A stretch of 64,000 nucleotides of DNA, from contig NZ_PVYW01000032.1 of NCBI RefSeq assembly GCF_003001675.1, positions 1 through 64,000 of the forward strand, read 5' to 3'. This document shows, in pieces, positions 1-9,555 of this stretch. Every line of letters begins with the position of its first letter. Position 1 is the stretch's first letter. The stretch is from Cohnella sp. SGD-V74 (GTDB lineage: Bacteria; Bacillota; Bacilli; Paenibacillales; Paenibacillaceae). Under the pieces are notes generated by a model. That model was not told where the DNA came from. It was given only the letters and a program-made list of their open reading frames with translations, and made no database searches. Position numbers and translations under genes: made by a program.

Positions 1-175
1 GTTGAAGCGCAGCGGATTATTGTAGACATACGTGTACAGGTTCTGTGTTAGTGGGTTTGTTAGCGTTCCTTCGTAGCTATCCTCATTAATAAACCTACCA
101 ACACTCAGATCATACCACCTGGCTCGGAGATATTGAAGGCTGAGGCTTATTCGCGTCATCGTAATAATAGCGGTC
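1..175 (-). pseudogene. RHS repeat-associated core fragment, broken
   Basis: Read on the minus strand, positions 138 to 1 encode a typical RHS/YD core with LQYLRARWYD, VGRFINED and YTYVYNNPLRF, which marks the conserved end of RHS/WapA-type polymorphic toxins. The stretch just upstream (about 175-146) encodes YYYDDAN, another RHS-like motif, but in a different frame and without the sequence that normally lies between the two. The gene is therefore frameshifted or internally deleted here. It continues off the left edge, so the toxin tip is not visible. No intact upstream RHS frame was found up to 512. Family assignment is firm for the core; pseudogene status is inferred from the frame break. 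Confidence 0.7.
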
Positions 176-512
176 CGCTTCGAGCTCCATCGAAATTTTC
201 GGTTTTATGGCGCCAAATAACCGGGGAATTCGGGAGAATTTGAAGCGGTTTTTTCTGAATGCTTCCTAGATTTTGGATGTTCAGTTCTTGTTCATTTGCT
301 GAATGTAAAATTTTGTTGTCGCAATTTAAAGTGATATGTCATAATATGGTTATCGAGATCTCAATTTACAAAGTTGGTTCCGGTCGTAATTTATGGATTC
401 CTCGGCTTGTACAAACGATTGATGCGGCTATGACCATTTCTGGGAAAAAGTTGTACAAGTATAGCCAGTGCAGCGACAACATGAGCCTTTCTGAGCGGGG
501 GGAGACTTCATT
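176..512. other. Leader region of the pel-like operon, no gene
   Basis: No convincing coding sequence. A possible promoter for the downstream gene is TTGTCG at 316-321 and CATAAT at 340-345 with an 18-bp spacer. I looked for a c-di-GMP-I riboswitch, which would fit a c-di-GMP-controlled operon, and did not recognise its conserved core. Confidence 0.4.
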
Positions 513-3131
513 ATGAAGGAGCACATCGATTACCGCATCATGATGAGAAATGTAAAAATCGGTTTTACGGTCCTGATGAGCATAATGCTTCTTGTTTCCA
601 ATCTTCCGGCATTTGTCAAAGCGAATGCGGCGCCGGGGGCCATTTATTATGTGGCGCCCTGGGGCTCCGATGCCAATACGGGCATTGAAGCCTCGCCATG
701 GAGAACGATTCAGCATGCAGCAGGGGTGCTTCGTCCGGGTGAAACGGTGTTTGTCCGGGGAGGAATTTACAAAGAGAATATTACGATCAAAAGCTTCTCA
801 GATTCGGGAGACTACGTTACTTTTCAGGCTTATCCGGGAGAGACTCCCGTGATCAGCGGAGCGGAGAGCAGAAGTTCGAGCCTTGTTCAGTTTTACGGCG
901 CGAGCCATGTTATTTTTGACGGATTCGAGTTGACCGAGTTTCGGGTCGCCGACCGAAGCAAATACATTTCGGCAATCAAAGTCGTCGAAGGCTCTTCCAA
1001 TCTGATTCTTCAGAACAACCGCATTCACAACATAGCGAATACCGATGCGAACGGAAACGCCAACGGAATCGTCGTTTACGGAAACAGCGGCACGCCGATC
1101 CGCAACGTTACGATCTCTAACAACTACCTGCACGATCTGACTTTGGGTTCCAGCGAAGCGCTGACGATCGTAGGGAATGTCGACGGTTTCCACGTAAATC
1201 GCAATGTCATCGAGAGAGTCAACAATATCGGGATCGATGTGGCCGGCTTCTACGGAACCTGCTCCGGGAATTGCGTCGACCAAGCCCGCAATGGGGTTGT
1301 CGCGGGTAATAAAGTTTCTTATGTCGACACCATTCACAATCCGGCCTATCGCGGTCATCGGGCAGCGGCGGGAATCTATGTCGACGGCGGTACAAATACG
1401 GTTATTGAAGGCAATGAAGTGTTCAGCAGCAACTATGGAATCGAGATCGCAAGCGAGCGAGGCGGTGCCGCCGCCAGCATGATCACCGTGAGGAACAATT
1501 ACATCCACGACAATCATATGTCCGGTTTGATTATGGGCGGCTCCTCGTCGGACAACGGTGGAGTTAGAGACAGCGCCATCTTGAACAATACGTTCTATCG
1601 CAACAATCAATTGCGTACCGGAGACGGCGAGATTACGTTCCAGCATCATGTGCAGAACAACGTCATTGTCAACAATCTAGTGATTGCGGGCAAGGATACG
1701 CCGTTTATTTTCGATAACCGCTCGACCAGCATGAACAATATTCTGGATAACAATCTTTATTTTACAGAGAACGAAGCAAGCCCATCTTGGCGTTACGGTA
1801 ATGTTGTCTACAACAGTTTTGACAGCTACCGACAATCGGCGAATCAGGATCCGAACGCTAAATACGCCGATCCGATGTTAAGGTTGCTTGTCGACGGCCG
1901 ACCGGAATTGATCGCCGGTTCCCCTGCGATCGATGCCGGAACGCAACTCTATTCGCAAGTCGGGACTTCGGACCTGATCGCTTCTTCACGGGTAATCGGA
2001 CAAGCAATAGACATCGGCGCGATAGAATATGCAGCATCAACTTCGGAATCGCCGATAACGCCTCCGGGGGAACCTGAGTTGCCAACAGTCCCCCCTCGAG
2101 AGCCGGAATTGCCGACAGCGCCTTCTGAGGAACCGGAATCTTCGACACCACCGCTTTTTATTATCGATGGTTTGATCGAAGACTGGCGGCAATATGCTTC
2201 GCTGGCAACAAGCGATTCGAACGTAAAGGAGTTGAAGGGCGCTGTTATAGGCGAGACGCTATACGTACTCATAACGGGGCAATTGCTGAAAGAAAAAGGG
2301 CAACTGTACATTCGGACGGAAGGAGCCGATTCCTTCGCTGTCCCGTTCTGGTCGAATCAACAAGCGAACTATTTACTGGAGAACGGAATTCTGTACCGGT
2401 ACGCGGGAAGCGGCAAAGACTGGAGCTGGCGGCAGGTCAAAGATTACCGCAATTACGAAGTAGCGCTTAACCATGCCGCAATCGAAATGGCGATTCCGTT
2501 AACCGACTTGAACGTTCACGATAAGCGGAGCATTGCAGTCGGGTACGTGTGGAAGGATTCCAAGAGGGATCAGTTGCCGCTCGGGGGAAGCATGGTCGCT
2601 GTAAGCGGCGCTCCGGATCTTCCGCAGCCGACGCAAGAAGCGACTCCGACGCCCTCCGTCGGTATTCACATCGATGGCCGGGCCGACGATTGGAAGCCAT
2701 TCCAGGCTCTGACCGCCAAAGCGGATCAGTCGCTTGCCGCTTACGTTACGAATGATTCGGAGTTCCTGTTTATCGCCATTCGAACCAACGGCACGCCTAA
2801 GAAAAACCAGATCTATATCAATACGGATAACGACTCGACTTCCGGCTACCAGTCTTCCAGGTGGAAGAAATCGGGCATAGACGATCTGATCGAAAATGGT
2901 GCGATGTACCGTTACCAAGGAGATAACAAGAGTTGGGACTTCCGCAAGCGATCGTCGCTGGACAACGCCTCGTACGCCAATTCTCCGGGTTTCATAGAAA
3001 TGAGAGTGAGATTGGAGGAGCTTGGCATCGGGCCGGGCGGCACGATTGCGATCGGAGTTATGCTTGACGATCAGAAGACTTTGAAGCTTCCCGAAGTGGA
3101 GGCGCTGGTCGAGTACAAAATTACGAAATAG
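513..3131 (+). CDS. Secreted parallel beta-helix protein with two C-terminal IDG..DW domains
   Basis: 872 residues. A signal peptide covers about residues 1-39 and ends near KANAA. Residues about 42-505 form a right-handed parallel beta-helix of the pectate-lyase/DUF1565 kind: YYVAPWGSDANTG at the start, then repeated NN.I and GNxV ladder segments. A Pro/Glu-rich linker at about 508-545 leads to two related domains starting with IDGLIEDW (about 548) and IDGRADDW (about 717), which resemble CBM9-like carbohydrate-binding modules. The start is chosen for GGGGGAG eight bases upstream. It lies 51 bp before the epimerase-PelD gene, so it probably opens the operon. I infer that it binds or trims exported polysaccharide; no catalytic residues can be assigned. 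Confidence 0.8.
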   Translation: MKEHIDYRIMMRNVKIGFTVLMSIMLLVSNLPAFVKANAAPGAIYYVAPWGSDANTGIEASPWRTIQHAAGVLRPGETVFVRGGIYKENITIKSFSDSGDYVTFQAYPGETPVISGAESRSSSLVQFYGASHVIFDGFELTEFRVADRSKYISAIKVVEGSSNLILQNNRIHNIANTDANGNANGIVVYGNSGTPIRNVTISNNYLHDLTLGSSEALTIVGNVDGFHVNRNVIERVNNIGIDVAGFYGTCSGNCVDQARNGVVAGNKVSYVDTIHNPAYRGHRAAAGIYVDGGTNTVIEGNEVFSSNYGIEIASERGGAAASMITVRNNYIHDNHMSGLIMGGSSSDNGGVRDSAILNNTFYRNNQLRTGDGEITFQHHVQNNVIVNNLVIAGKDTPFIFDNRSTSMNNILDNNLYFTENEASPSWRYGNVVYNSFDSYRQSANQDPNAKYADPMLRLLVDGRPELIAGSPAIDAGTQLYSQVGTSDLIASSRVIGQAIDIGAIEYAASTSESPITPPGEPELPTVPPREPELPTAPSEEPESSTPPLFIIDGLIEDWRQYASLATSDSNVKELKGAVIGETLYVLITGQLLKEKGQLYIRTEGADSFAVPFWSNQQANYLLENGILYRYAGSGKDWSWRQVKDYRNYEVALNHAAIEMAIPLTDLNVHDKRSIAVGYVWKDSKRDQLPLGGSMVAVSGAPDLPQPTQEATPTPSVGIHIDGRADDWKPFQALTAKADQSLAAYVTNDSEFLFIAIRTNGTPKKNQIYINTDNDSTSGYQSSRWKKSGIDDLIENGAMYRYQGDNKSWDFRKRSSLDNASYANSPGFIEMRVRLEELGIGPGGTIAIGVMLDDQKTLKLPEVEALVEYKITK

Positions 3132-3182
3132 TTCATGTTCCCTGCACAACGTCATTTATGCGAGAAGCGAGGTATGCAAGAG

Positions 3183-5363
3183 ATGAAAGTGTTGATTACC
3201 GGAGGATACGGCTTTATCGGTTCCCATGTCGCGGACCGGTTTTTCAAGGAAGGCTACGAAGTATTCATCATCGACAATCTGTCGACCGGAAATAAAGCGA
3301 ACGTGCAAATCAAACATCGCGGCTATACGTTGGATGTGACGGATCCCAAATGCGAAGAAATTTTCCGCGCGTATCGCTTCGATACGGTCGTTCATCTCGC
3401 GGCTCAGATCAGCGTCGGCAAATCCCTCGCGAATCCCCAGTTGGACACGGACTCTAACGTGCTGGGGACCGTGAACATGCTGGATTTATCGGTCAAGTAC
3501 GGGGTGAAAAGGTTTATTTATGCCTCATCGGCCGCGGTATACGGCTTAGACGAAACCTTGCCGCATCTGGAAACGAAGAGCGTAGAGCCGATTTCGCCTT
3601 ATGGCATCAGCAAATACGTGAACGAGCTGTACGCAGATAAGTGGCATGCGCTGCATGGTTTGTCTACGATCGGGTTCCGCTTCTCCAACGTATACGGCCC
3701 GCGGCAAAGTGCCGAAGGCGAAGGCGGAGTCATCTCGATATTTATGAACAACATGCTGCAGGACAAACCGCTGAAGGTGTTTGGCGACGGCGAGCAAACC
3801 AGGGATTTCATCTATGTCGAGGACGTGGCGGACGCGGTATACCGCAGCGCCAATTCTTCGCATACGGGCATCTACAATCTTTCCGTGAACCGGCAGGATT
3901 CCGTCAACGAGATTATTCGATCCCTCTCGGAAATCCGGCCGGACTTGCAAGTTCAACACGAGCCGCCTCGTCCTCAGGATATTCTGCATTCGCGACTGGA
4001 CAATTCGGCGGTAATGCGAGATTTAGACTGGTCTCCGCTCTATGGCCTTAAAGAAGGCCTGGAGCGTACATACGCTTACTTCGCCAGTCAGGCCGGGGAG
4101 AAGGAGGCCGCGGCAACCGCCGCAGCCGATCCCGCGCCGGCGAGAGCGCGTCCCAAGCTGCCGAAGTGGCTGATGCCGACGTTCGAGAATTTGCTGGCGT
4201 TCGCATTAACCGCCTGGCTGAGCCTGAGTATTGTCAGCAACATGTACGGAGTCATCGACGTCAAGCTGTTCTACATAACGATCGTCGGTATCCTATACGG
4301 AAATCGTCAGGCGCTGCTGGCCGTTGCGTTATCAATTGGCTTGCTGACCTATCAGGAACTGCAGGCAGGCAGAGACCTTGTGTCGCTTACCTATGACACG
4401 GATTTCTTTTTCAGCATTGCGATCTATCTGTTTATCGGACTTGTCGTCGGTTACGCGATACAGCGAAAAAACGTACGGATCTCCCAGCAAGAGCGAAAAG
4501 CTGCCGAAGCCAGCGAACGCTACGAATTTCTTGAAGATATCTACAAAGAGGTTCGCGAGGTAAAAGATGAGCTTCAACTTCGCATCATGAACGCCGGAGA
4601 CAGCTACGGCAAAATTTATTACGCTACCAAAGAGCTCGAAAGTCTGGAGCCCGAAGCGGTGTTTAACTCTGCGGTGAACGTTGTCAAGTCGATTATGCGC
4701 GTCGAGAAGGTTGCCATCTATCGCATAAACAAGTATCAAAACTTTTTGCGGCTGCTGGCGAGTTCGGGATACGATGCGAAATCGCTGGACAAGTCCTTGA
4801 GGGTTTCAGATTTCGGCCACCTGCAGCACATGCTGCAAAACGGACAGATGTACACGAACAAACAGCTTGAGCCGGGCCTGCCGTTGATGGCGGTTCCGCT
4901 TTATCATCATGACCAGGTTGCCGCAGTCATTGCCATTGACGGCATGAAATTCGAAAGCTTCTCCTTGTACCAGCAAAATCTGTTCCAAATTACGGCGGAT
5001 TTAATAGCTTCGTCGTTAAGCAAGGCCTTTACCTTTATTGAGGCTACGGAAAATCATCGGTACGTTGAAGGAACCAGAATCATGCAGCCCGCCGTTTTTA
5101 AGGAAATCGTGCAGACCAAGCATGAGGCCAAGCTGCAACACCATATTCCTTATCTGCTGCTGCAATGCAGCTTGAACCAATTTTCTCCGCAGGAGGCGGC
5201 GCAATTCATCGAGCCGCTGTTGCGCGAGACGGACTACGTAGGTTTGGCGGAAGAAGGGCGGTTTCAACTGTTGCTGTCGAATACGAGCAAGCAGGATTTG
5301 AACACGATCATGCCGCGATTGTCCCATCCGCAAATTTCCTTTACCGTCGTGAACGAGGAGTGA
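3183..5363 (+). CDS. pelD: NAD-dependent epimerase (PelX-like) fused to PelD-like c-di-GMP receptor
   Basis: About 726 residues from ATG 3183; ATG 3174 is also possible. Residues 1-320 are an extended SDR sugar epimerase with the nucleotide loop TGGYGFIGS (6-14) and the YxxxK pair Y140/K144, like UDP-Glc(NAc) 4-epimerases. An Ala/Pro-rich linker follows, then several hydrophobic helices (about 335-428), a charged coiled coil (about 430-470), a GAF domain (about 475-610) and a degenerate GGDEF domain that keeps RETD at 681-684. This RxxD lies where PelD proteins bind c-di-GMP; Arg712 could be the additional binding Arg. PelX proteins are known UDP-GlcNAc C4-epimerases of pel loci. The fusion would join precursor supply and c-di-GMP sensing in one membrane protein. 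The next gene begins 4 bp later. Confidence 0.87.
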   Translation: MKVLITGGYGFIGSHVADRFFKEGYEVFIIDNLSTGNKANVQIKHRGYTLDVTDPKCEEIFRAYRFDTVVHLAAQISVGKSLANPQLDTDSNVLGTVNMLDLSVKYGVKRFIYASSAAVYGLDETLPHLETKSVEPISPYGISKYVNELYADKWHALHGLSTIGFRFSNVYGPRQSAEGEGGVISIFMNNMLQDKPLKVFGDGEQTRDFIYVEDVADAVYRSANSSHTGIYNLSVNRQDSVNEIIRSLSEIRPDLQVQHEPPRPQDILHSRLDNSAVMRDLDWSPLYGLKEGLERTYAYFASQAGEKEAAATAAADPAPARARPKLPKWLMPTFENLLAFALTAWLSLSIVSNMYGVIDVKLFYITIVGILYGNRQALLAVALSIGLLTYQELQAGRDLVSLTYDTDFFFSIAIYLFIGLVVGYAIQRKNVRISQQERKAAEASERYEFLEDIYKEVREVKDELQLRIMNAGDSYGKIYYATKELESLEPEAVFNSAVNVVKSIMRVEKVAIYRINKYQNFLRLLASSGYDAKSLDKSLRVSDFGHLQHMLQNGQMYTNKQLEPGLPLMAVPLYHHDQVAAVIAIDGMKFESFSLYQQNLFQITADLIASSLSKAFTFIEATENHRYVEGTRIMQPAVFKEIVQTKHEAKLQHHIPYLLLQCSLNQFSPQEAAQFIEPLLRETDYVGLAEEGRFQLLLSNTSKQDLNTIMPRLSHPQISFTVVNEE

Positions 5364-5367
5364 GAGA

Positions 5368-6285
5368 ATGCTTTGGCTTTATTACGGACTGTATCTCATC
5401 CTGTCCGCTTCGGTTCTTGCGCTGTTGAATCGGCATGACAAACAGTTGATGTTCATCAAGCTGTTGTTCGTAGCCTGCGTTCCCGTGTTGGGCTGGCTCT
5501 TGCCGACGGTGTGGCTGCAAAAGCCGCGTCATCGCTTCGAGCGTCAGTTTGCGGAATATGTCGAGCAGCAGGAGCAGGAGCATACGATTCGCCGAATCGG
5601 GGTATTCCACGGTGTCGAAAAGCAGCGCGAACTGGACGTCGTGCCGATCGAGGACGCATTGGTCGCCAGCCGGCATCAAGATCGGCGGCAAGCGCTGATC
5701 GAGGTGCTGAAGCAGGATACGATCAAGTACATCGAAGTTCTGCAGCTCGCGGTCAATAACGAAGATACCGAGACCTCGCATTATGCGGTAAGCGCGATAA
5801 TGGAAATTAAGCGTAAGCTATTGATTTCCTTGCAGGAATTGGAAGTTCGTTATGAACAAGATCAGAATCATGCGGAAACCGCGAAAGCGTATATCGAGAT
5901 ACTGACTGCCTATGTAAAAAGCGGATTTCTTGATGAGCGTACGAAAAGGAAATATCAATATACGTATTTGTTCGTTCTGACGAATTATTTGAACCAGAAC
6001 GAGGAAGAAGAAAGTCTGTTTGCCGCCAAGCTGGAAACGGAAATCGAACTGGGGCTCTATTCGGATGCTGAGCAGACCGCCCAGCGGTACGTCGAATGTT
6101 ATCCGTTAAGCGAGCAAGCTTACATGGCATTGCTGAAGTATTATTTCATTGTCCGTTCCAGCCGGAAGCTGGAGCTGACGCTAAATCGCTTGAAAAACTC
6201 GCCAATTCGTTTGTCGAATGCAGGTCTGACTGCAGTGCGGTTTTGGTCCGAAGGGGAAGCAGATGGACAACAACGTCAAATTTAG
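5368..6285 (+). CDS. pelE: PelE-like membrane-anchored TPR protein
   Basis: 305 residues. Two hydrophobic segments at the N-terminus (about 1-20 and 28-50) are followed by a long alpha-helical region with TPR-like helices, such as SDAEQTAQRYVECYPLSEQA. This matches PelE in architecture (two TM helices plus TPRs). Position between pelD and the deacetylase is the same as in the characterised Bacillus cereus pelDEA(DA)FG operon. GAGGAG at the end of pelD serves as the ribosome site, and the last 23 bp overlap the next gene, which implies translational coupling. Sequence similarity is weak by nature, so the call leans on topology and gene order. Its expected role is as an inner-membrane partner of PelD in the synthase complex. 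Confidence 0.8.
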   Translation: MLWLYYGLYLILSASVLALLNRHDKQLMFIKLLFVACVPVLGWLLPTVWLQKPRHRFERQFAEYVEQQEQEHTIRRIGVFHGVEKQRELDVVPIEDALVASRHQDRRQALIEVLKQDTIKYIEVLQLAVNNEDTETSHYAVSAIMEIKRKLLISLQELEVRYEQDQNHAETAKAYIEILTAYVKSGFLDERTKRKYQYTYLFVLTNYLNQNEEEESLFAAKLETEIELGLYSDAEQTAQRYVECYPLSEQAYMALLKYYFIVRSSRKLELTLNRLKNSPIRLSNAGLTAVRFWSEGEADGQQRQI

Positions 6286-8092
6286 AAGAAACGTCTATAT
6301 CATTCTGGTGGGCATCCTTGCTTTCGGCATTATTTCTCAGATTGCCCGCTCCGATCTCGTGCTGAAGTATGTCTCGAATAACAATCCGATGTCTCTGGCG
6401 GAGCTTCGAGAGTTCGAGGCCGCGAACATGCTCGTAACGGACGAGTCGACTTCCGATGCGCACTGTATGGTATACGACAGCTTGGATGAACTAAGCGTGA
6501 AGTATTACGACAACTTCCGCGAAGTGTATCGCTATATCAAGCAGCCTTATACGATTCAGGACGTCGCTGCGGACGAGATCCGCTTCGAATCGTGCCGGGC
6601 CGTCCTACTGCTTAATAGCATCGAAACCATGCCGGACGCCGTTGACGAGCTTGAGCGGTATATTGCCGAAGGCGGCTATCTTTTCATGACCAGAATGGAT
6701 CATCCAGGTCCCGTATTCACTCGAATCTACCGTAAAATCGGAATTGTCAACTATCGGTACGTCATTGGAAATAACGACATCGAATTTACTTCGAACGTGC
6801 TGATCGGGCAGAAAAATCAGAAGTTTGCCGACGATCATTTCTACAACGACTCGCTTTCCGTAGAACTGGATCACAGCAGCGAAATGCTTGCCAAGGGAGA
6901 TCTCTCGCCGATCATTTGGCGCTATGAGTACGGCGATGGGGCTGTAATGGTCTATAACGGGAACAATCTGTTCACCAAATCGAACCGGGGCTTGATCGTC
7001 GGTGCGCTCAGCATGCTGATTCGCGACTACATCTATCCGATTTTTAACGCCAAGCTTTTCTACATCGACGATTATCCGGCACCATTGAGCAAAGCGATAG
7101 ACCTTGGCATTTACGCGGACTACAAGCGCAATATCGCTTCGTTCTTCAAAGATATTTGGTGGCCGGATATGATACGGGCGGCGAATAGATACGACTTGAA
7201 GTATACTGCCGTTGCGATTCAAGACTACAACGAGGTTGTCGCGGCGCCGCTTCCCGCTTACAGGCAGGAGGATCTGACCAATCTGATCGTATACGGCCGC
7301 GAAGTGTTGAAGACTGGCGGCGAGATCGGCATCCACGGCTACAATCATCAGCCTTTGCAGTTTCGGGAGGATATCGCCAAAGAATACGATTACAAAACTT
7401 GGAGTTCCTACGAGGATATCGAGACTTCCGTGCAGACTGTCGTCGCGTTCTTGAAGAAGGCTTTTCCGAGCTACGATACGGTCAGTTACGTGCCTCCTTC
7501 CAACGTATTGAGCGAGCAAGGCAGGAAAGCTCTTGCCGATAACTGGGACAGCCTTCGCGTCATTGCGAGCTTGTACGAGGACGATCCAAGAGGCTTCTCC
7601 TATGTACAGGAATTTGAAATTGCTCCCGACGGCATAGTGGAGATGCCGCGCATTACGTCCGGCTACAGCGAAGCGCCGGATATGCTATGGCTGGAAGCGA
7701 GCGTCATGACTGCGCACGGTTATTTCTCGCACTTTATCCACCCGGATGATTTGCTCGACGAGCATCGAGGCAAAAAGAAAGGCTGGAAAAATCTGTATCA
7801 AGATTTCGGGAATCTGCTTGATCGGATCAGCGATACCTACCCCTGGTTAAAGGCGCAAACTTCCGGAGATGCCGCGATGCATGTCGCGGCGGTGCTCAAC
7901 AGCCGGATCACGCGCAAGCAATCGGAGGAGAAGCTGGCCGTCGACATCGAGAACTACCGCACAAAGCAATATTTCATTCTTCGCACCGACAAGAAAATCG
8001 GGAAGTTAACTCATTGCCATGTCCAACTGATTGATGAAAATACGTATTTGGTCGAAGCGACAAACGCGCATTTCAATATTGAACTTAAGTAG
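6263..8092 (+). CDS. pelA: Membrane-anchored polysaccharide deacetylase, PelA deacetylase-type (DUF2194)
   Basis: 609 residues. An N-terminal hydrophobic anchor (about 10-30) precedes an extracellular domain. Metal-site motifs are visible: FYIDDYP near residue 265 supplies the paired Asp, and GIHGYNHQP near 352 supplies the HxxxH-type metal ligands of CE4/NodB-like deacetylases in DUF2194 proteins. Gram-negative PelA carries a hydrolase plus a deacetylase domain; here no separate hydrolase domain is obvious, as in the Gram-positive pelA(DA) form. It should remove acetyl groups from the N-acetylhexosamine polymer outside the membrane, giving a cationic product. It overlaps pelE by 23 bp and ends 8 bp before pelF. 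Confidence 0.85.
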   Translation: MDNNVKFRRNVYIILVGILAFGIISQIARSDLVLKYVSNNNPMSLAELREFEAANMLVTDESTSDAHCMVYDSLDELSVKYYDNFREVYRYIKQPYTIQDVAADEIRFESCRAVLLLNSIETMPDAVDELERYIAEGGYLFMTRMDHPGPVFTRIYRKIGIVNYRYVIGNNDIEFTSNVLIGQKNQKFADDHFYNDSLSVELDHSSEMLAKGDLSPIIWRYEYGDGAVMVYNGNNLFTKSNRGLIVGALSMLIRDYIYPIFNAKLFYIDDYPAPLSKAIDLGIYADYKRNIASFFKDIWWPDMIRAANRYDLKYTAVAIQDYNEVVAAPLPAYRQEDLTNLIVYGREVLKTGGEIGIHGYNHQPLQFREDIAKEYDYKTWSSYEDIETSVQTVVAFLKKAFPSYDTVSYVPPSNVLSEQGRKALADNWDSLRVIASLYEDDPRGFSYVQEFEIAPDGIVEMPRITSGYSEAPDMLWLEASVMTAHGYFSHFIHPDDLLDEHRGKKKGWKNLYQDFGNLLDRISDTYPWLKAQTSGDAAMHVAAVLNSRITRKQSEEKLAVDIENYRTKQYFILRTDKKIGKLTHCHVQLIDENTYLVEATNAHFNIELK

Positions 8093-8100
8093 GTGGAAAC

Positions 8101-9555
8101 TTGAGGATATGCATGATTGCCGAAGGCTCCTACCCTTATGTCACGGGGGGAGTCTCCAGTTGGATTCACCAAATCGCCACGCAAATGCAGGAGCATGAAT
8201 TCATCATTTACACGATCGCGGCGCAACGCTCGCAACAGGGCAAGTTCAAGTACAAGCTGCCTGACAACGTCATCGAAGTCAAGGAAACTTTCCTCGATAC
8301 CTATTTGACCGAGGAAGGCCAATGGGGAACGCGGGTCAGTCTTACAGATGCCAATCGCGACAACCTGATGAGGCTGCTCGGAGATACGGGGAATGTGGAG
8401 TGGAAGGAACTGTTTGCGCTTTTGCGCCAAGACAAATATGCGAGAGTGTCGGATTTTTTGCAGAGCAAAGATTTCTATGACGTGCTGCAAGCGCTCTGCC
8501 TGAAGCGCTATCCGCTCGTTCCTTTCACGGAAATGTTCTGGACGGTTCGTTCGATGATTCTTCCGCTCTTTCTGATTATCAGAGAGAACGTGCCGCAAGC
8601 GGATCTGTATCACAGCGTATCTACCGGTTATGCGGGAGTGGTCGGCGCGCTGGCCAAACAGCTTCACGGGAAGCCGTTCCTGCTAACCGAGCACGGTATC
8701 TACTCGAGGGAGAGAGAAGAAGAAATCATTAAGGCCGATTGGGTGAAAGGGTACTTCAAAGATTTGTGGATTCAATACTTCTACCGCTTGTCGGGCAGCG
8801 CGTACGAGAACGCGGACCAAGTGACGACGCTGTTTAACCGCAATCGCGAGATTGAAATTGAACTGGGTTGCGACGCGGATAAAATCCGAATTATTCCGAA
8901 CGGAGTTCTAGTCGAAAGGTACGATGGGCTGGATCGGCAAAAGCCCGAAGATCAGCTGTATCTCGGCGCAATTATCCGCGTAGTGCCGATTAAAGACATC
9001 AAAACGATGCTGCTGAGCTTCATGCTCATTAAGGAAGAACGACCAGATGCCGTGTTTTTTATTATGGGCTCTTACGAAGAAGACGAGGAGTACTACGAGG
9101 AGTGCACTAAGCTGGTAGACAGCCTGCAGTTGAAAGATGTCATTTTTACCGGTGCGGTCAACGTTTTGGAATACATAGGCAAAATGGATGTTTTGCTGCT
9201 GACGAGCATTAGCGAGGGACAGCCGCTCGCGATATTGGAGGGCATGGCCGCCGCCAAGCCTTACGTTGCAACGAATGTCGGCAGTTGCAAGGAACTGCTT
9301 GAGGGATTGGATGACGGAATAGGTCCGGCAGGTTTAGTGGTTCCGGTTATGCATGTCGAGCAAATTGCCCGAGCGGTGCTTCAACTGGCCAACAGCAAGA
9401 AGACAAGGGAAGAGTACGGACGGAACGCTTACGCGCGCGTCAGCCGTTACTATCGGCAAGAAGATGTAATCGCGAATTATCGCAAATTATACGGAGAATT
9501 AGGAGGCGAGGCCAATGGCGGGGATAGGATTCGAGTTGCGCAAGCTCTTTCGTAA
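8101..9555 (+). CDS. pelF: PelF-like family 4 glycosyltransferase
   Basis: 484 residues from a TTG codon, with AGGTGG just upstream. The N-terminal part (MIAEGSYPYVTGGVSSWIHQ) is the typical DUF3492 start of PelF. The C-terminal half is a GT-B glycosyltransferase with the EX7E region SEGQPLAILEGM around residues 369-380. PelF is the cytoplasmic polymerase of Pel and uses UDP-GalNAc/UDP-GlcNAc-type donors, consistent with the epimerase upstream. The 3' end overlaps pelG by 41 bp. Confidence 0.93.
   Translation: MRICMIAEGSYPYVTGGVSSWIHQIATQMQEHEFIIYTIAAQRSQQGKFKYKLPDNVIEVKETFLDTYLTEEGQWGTRVSLTDANRDNLMRLLGDTGNVEWKELFALLRQDKYARVSDFLQSKDFYDVLQALCLKRYPLVPFTEMFWTVRSMILPLFLIIRENVPQADLYHSVSTGYAGVVGALAKQLHGKPFLLTEHGIYSREREEEIIKADWVKGYFKDLWIQYFYRLSGSAYENADQVTTLFNRNREIEIELGCDADKIRIIPNGVLVERYDGLDRQKPEDQLYLGAIIRVVPIKDIKTMLLSFMLIKEERPDAVFFIMGSYEEDEEYYEECTKLVDSLQLKDVIFTGAVNVLEYIGKMDVLLLTSISEGQPLAILEGMAAAKPYVATNVGSCKELLEGLDDGIGPAGLVVPVMHVEQIARAVLQLANSKKTREEYGRNAYARVSRYYRQEDVIANYRKLYGELGGEANGGDRIRVAQALS

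Noticed and set aside
176..512. c-di-GMP riboswitch upstream of the pel-like operon
   Set aside because: The conserved c-di-GMP-I core could not be found on the plus strand.
259..516. 85-residue frame before the beta-helix gene
   Set aside because: No ribosome site, no family, and it overlaps the promoter region and start of the operon.
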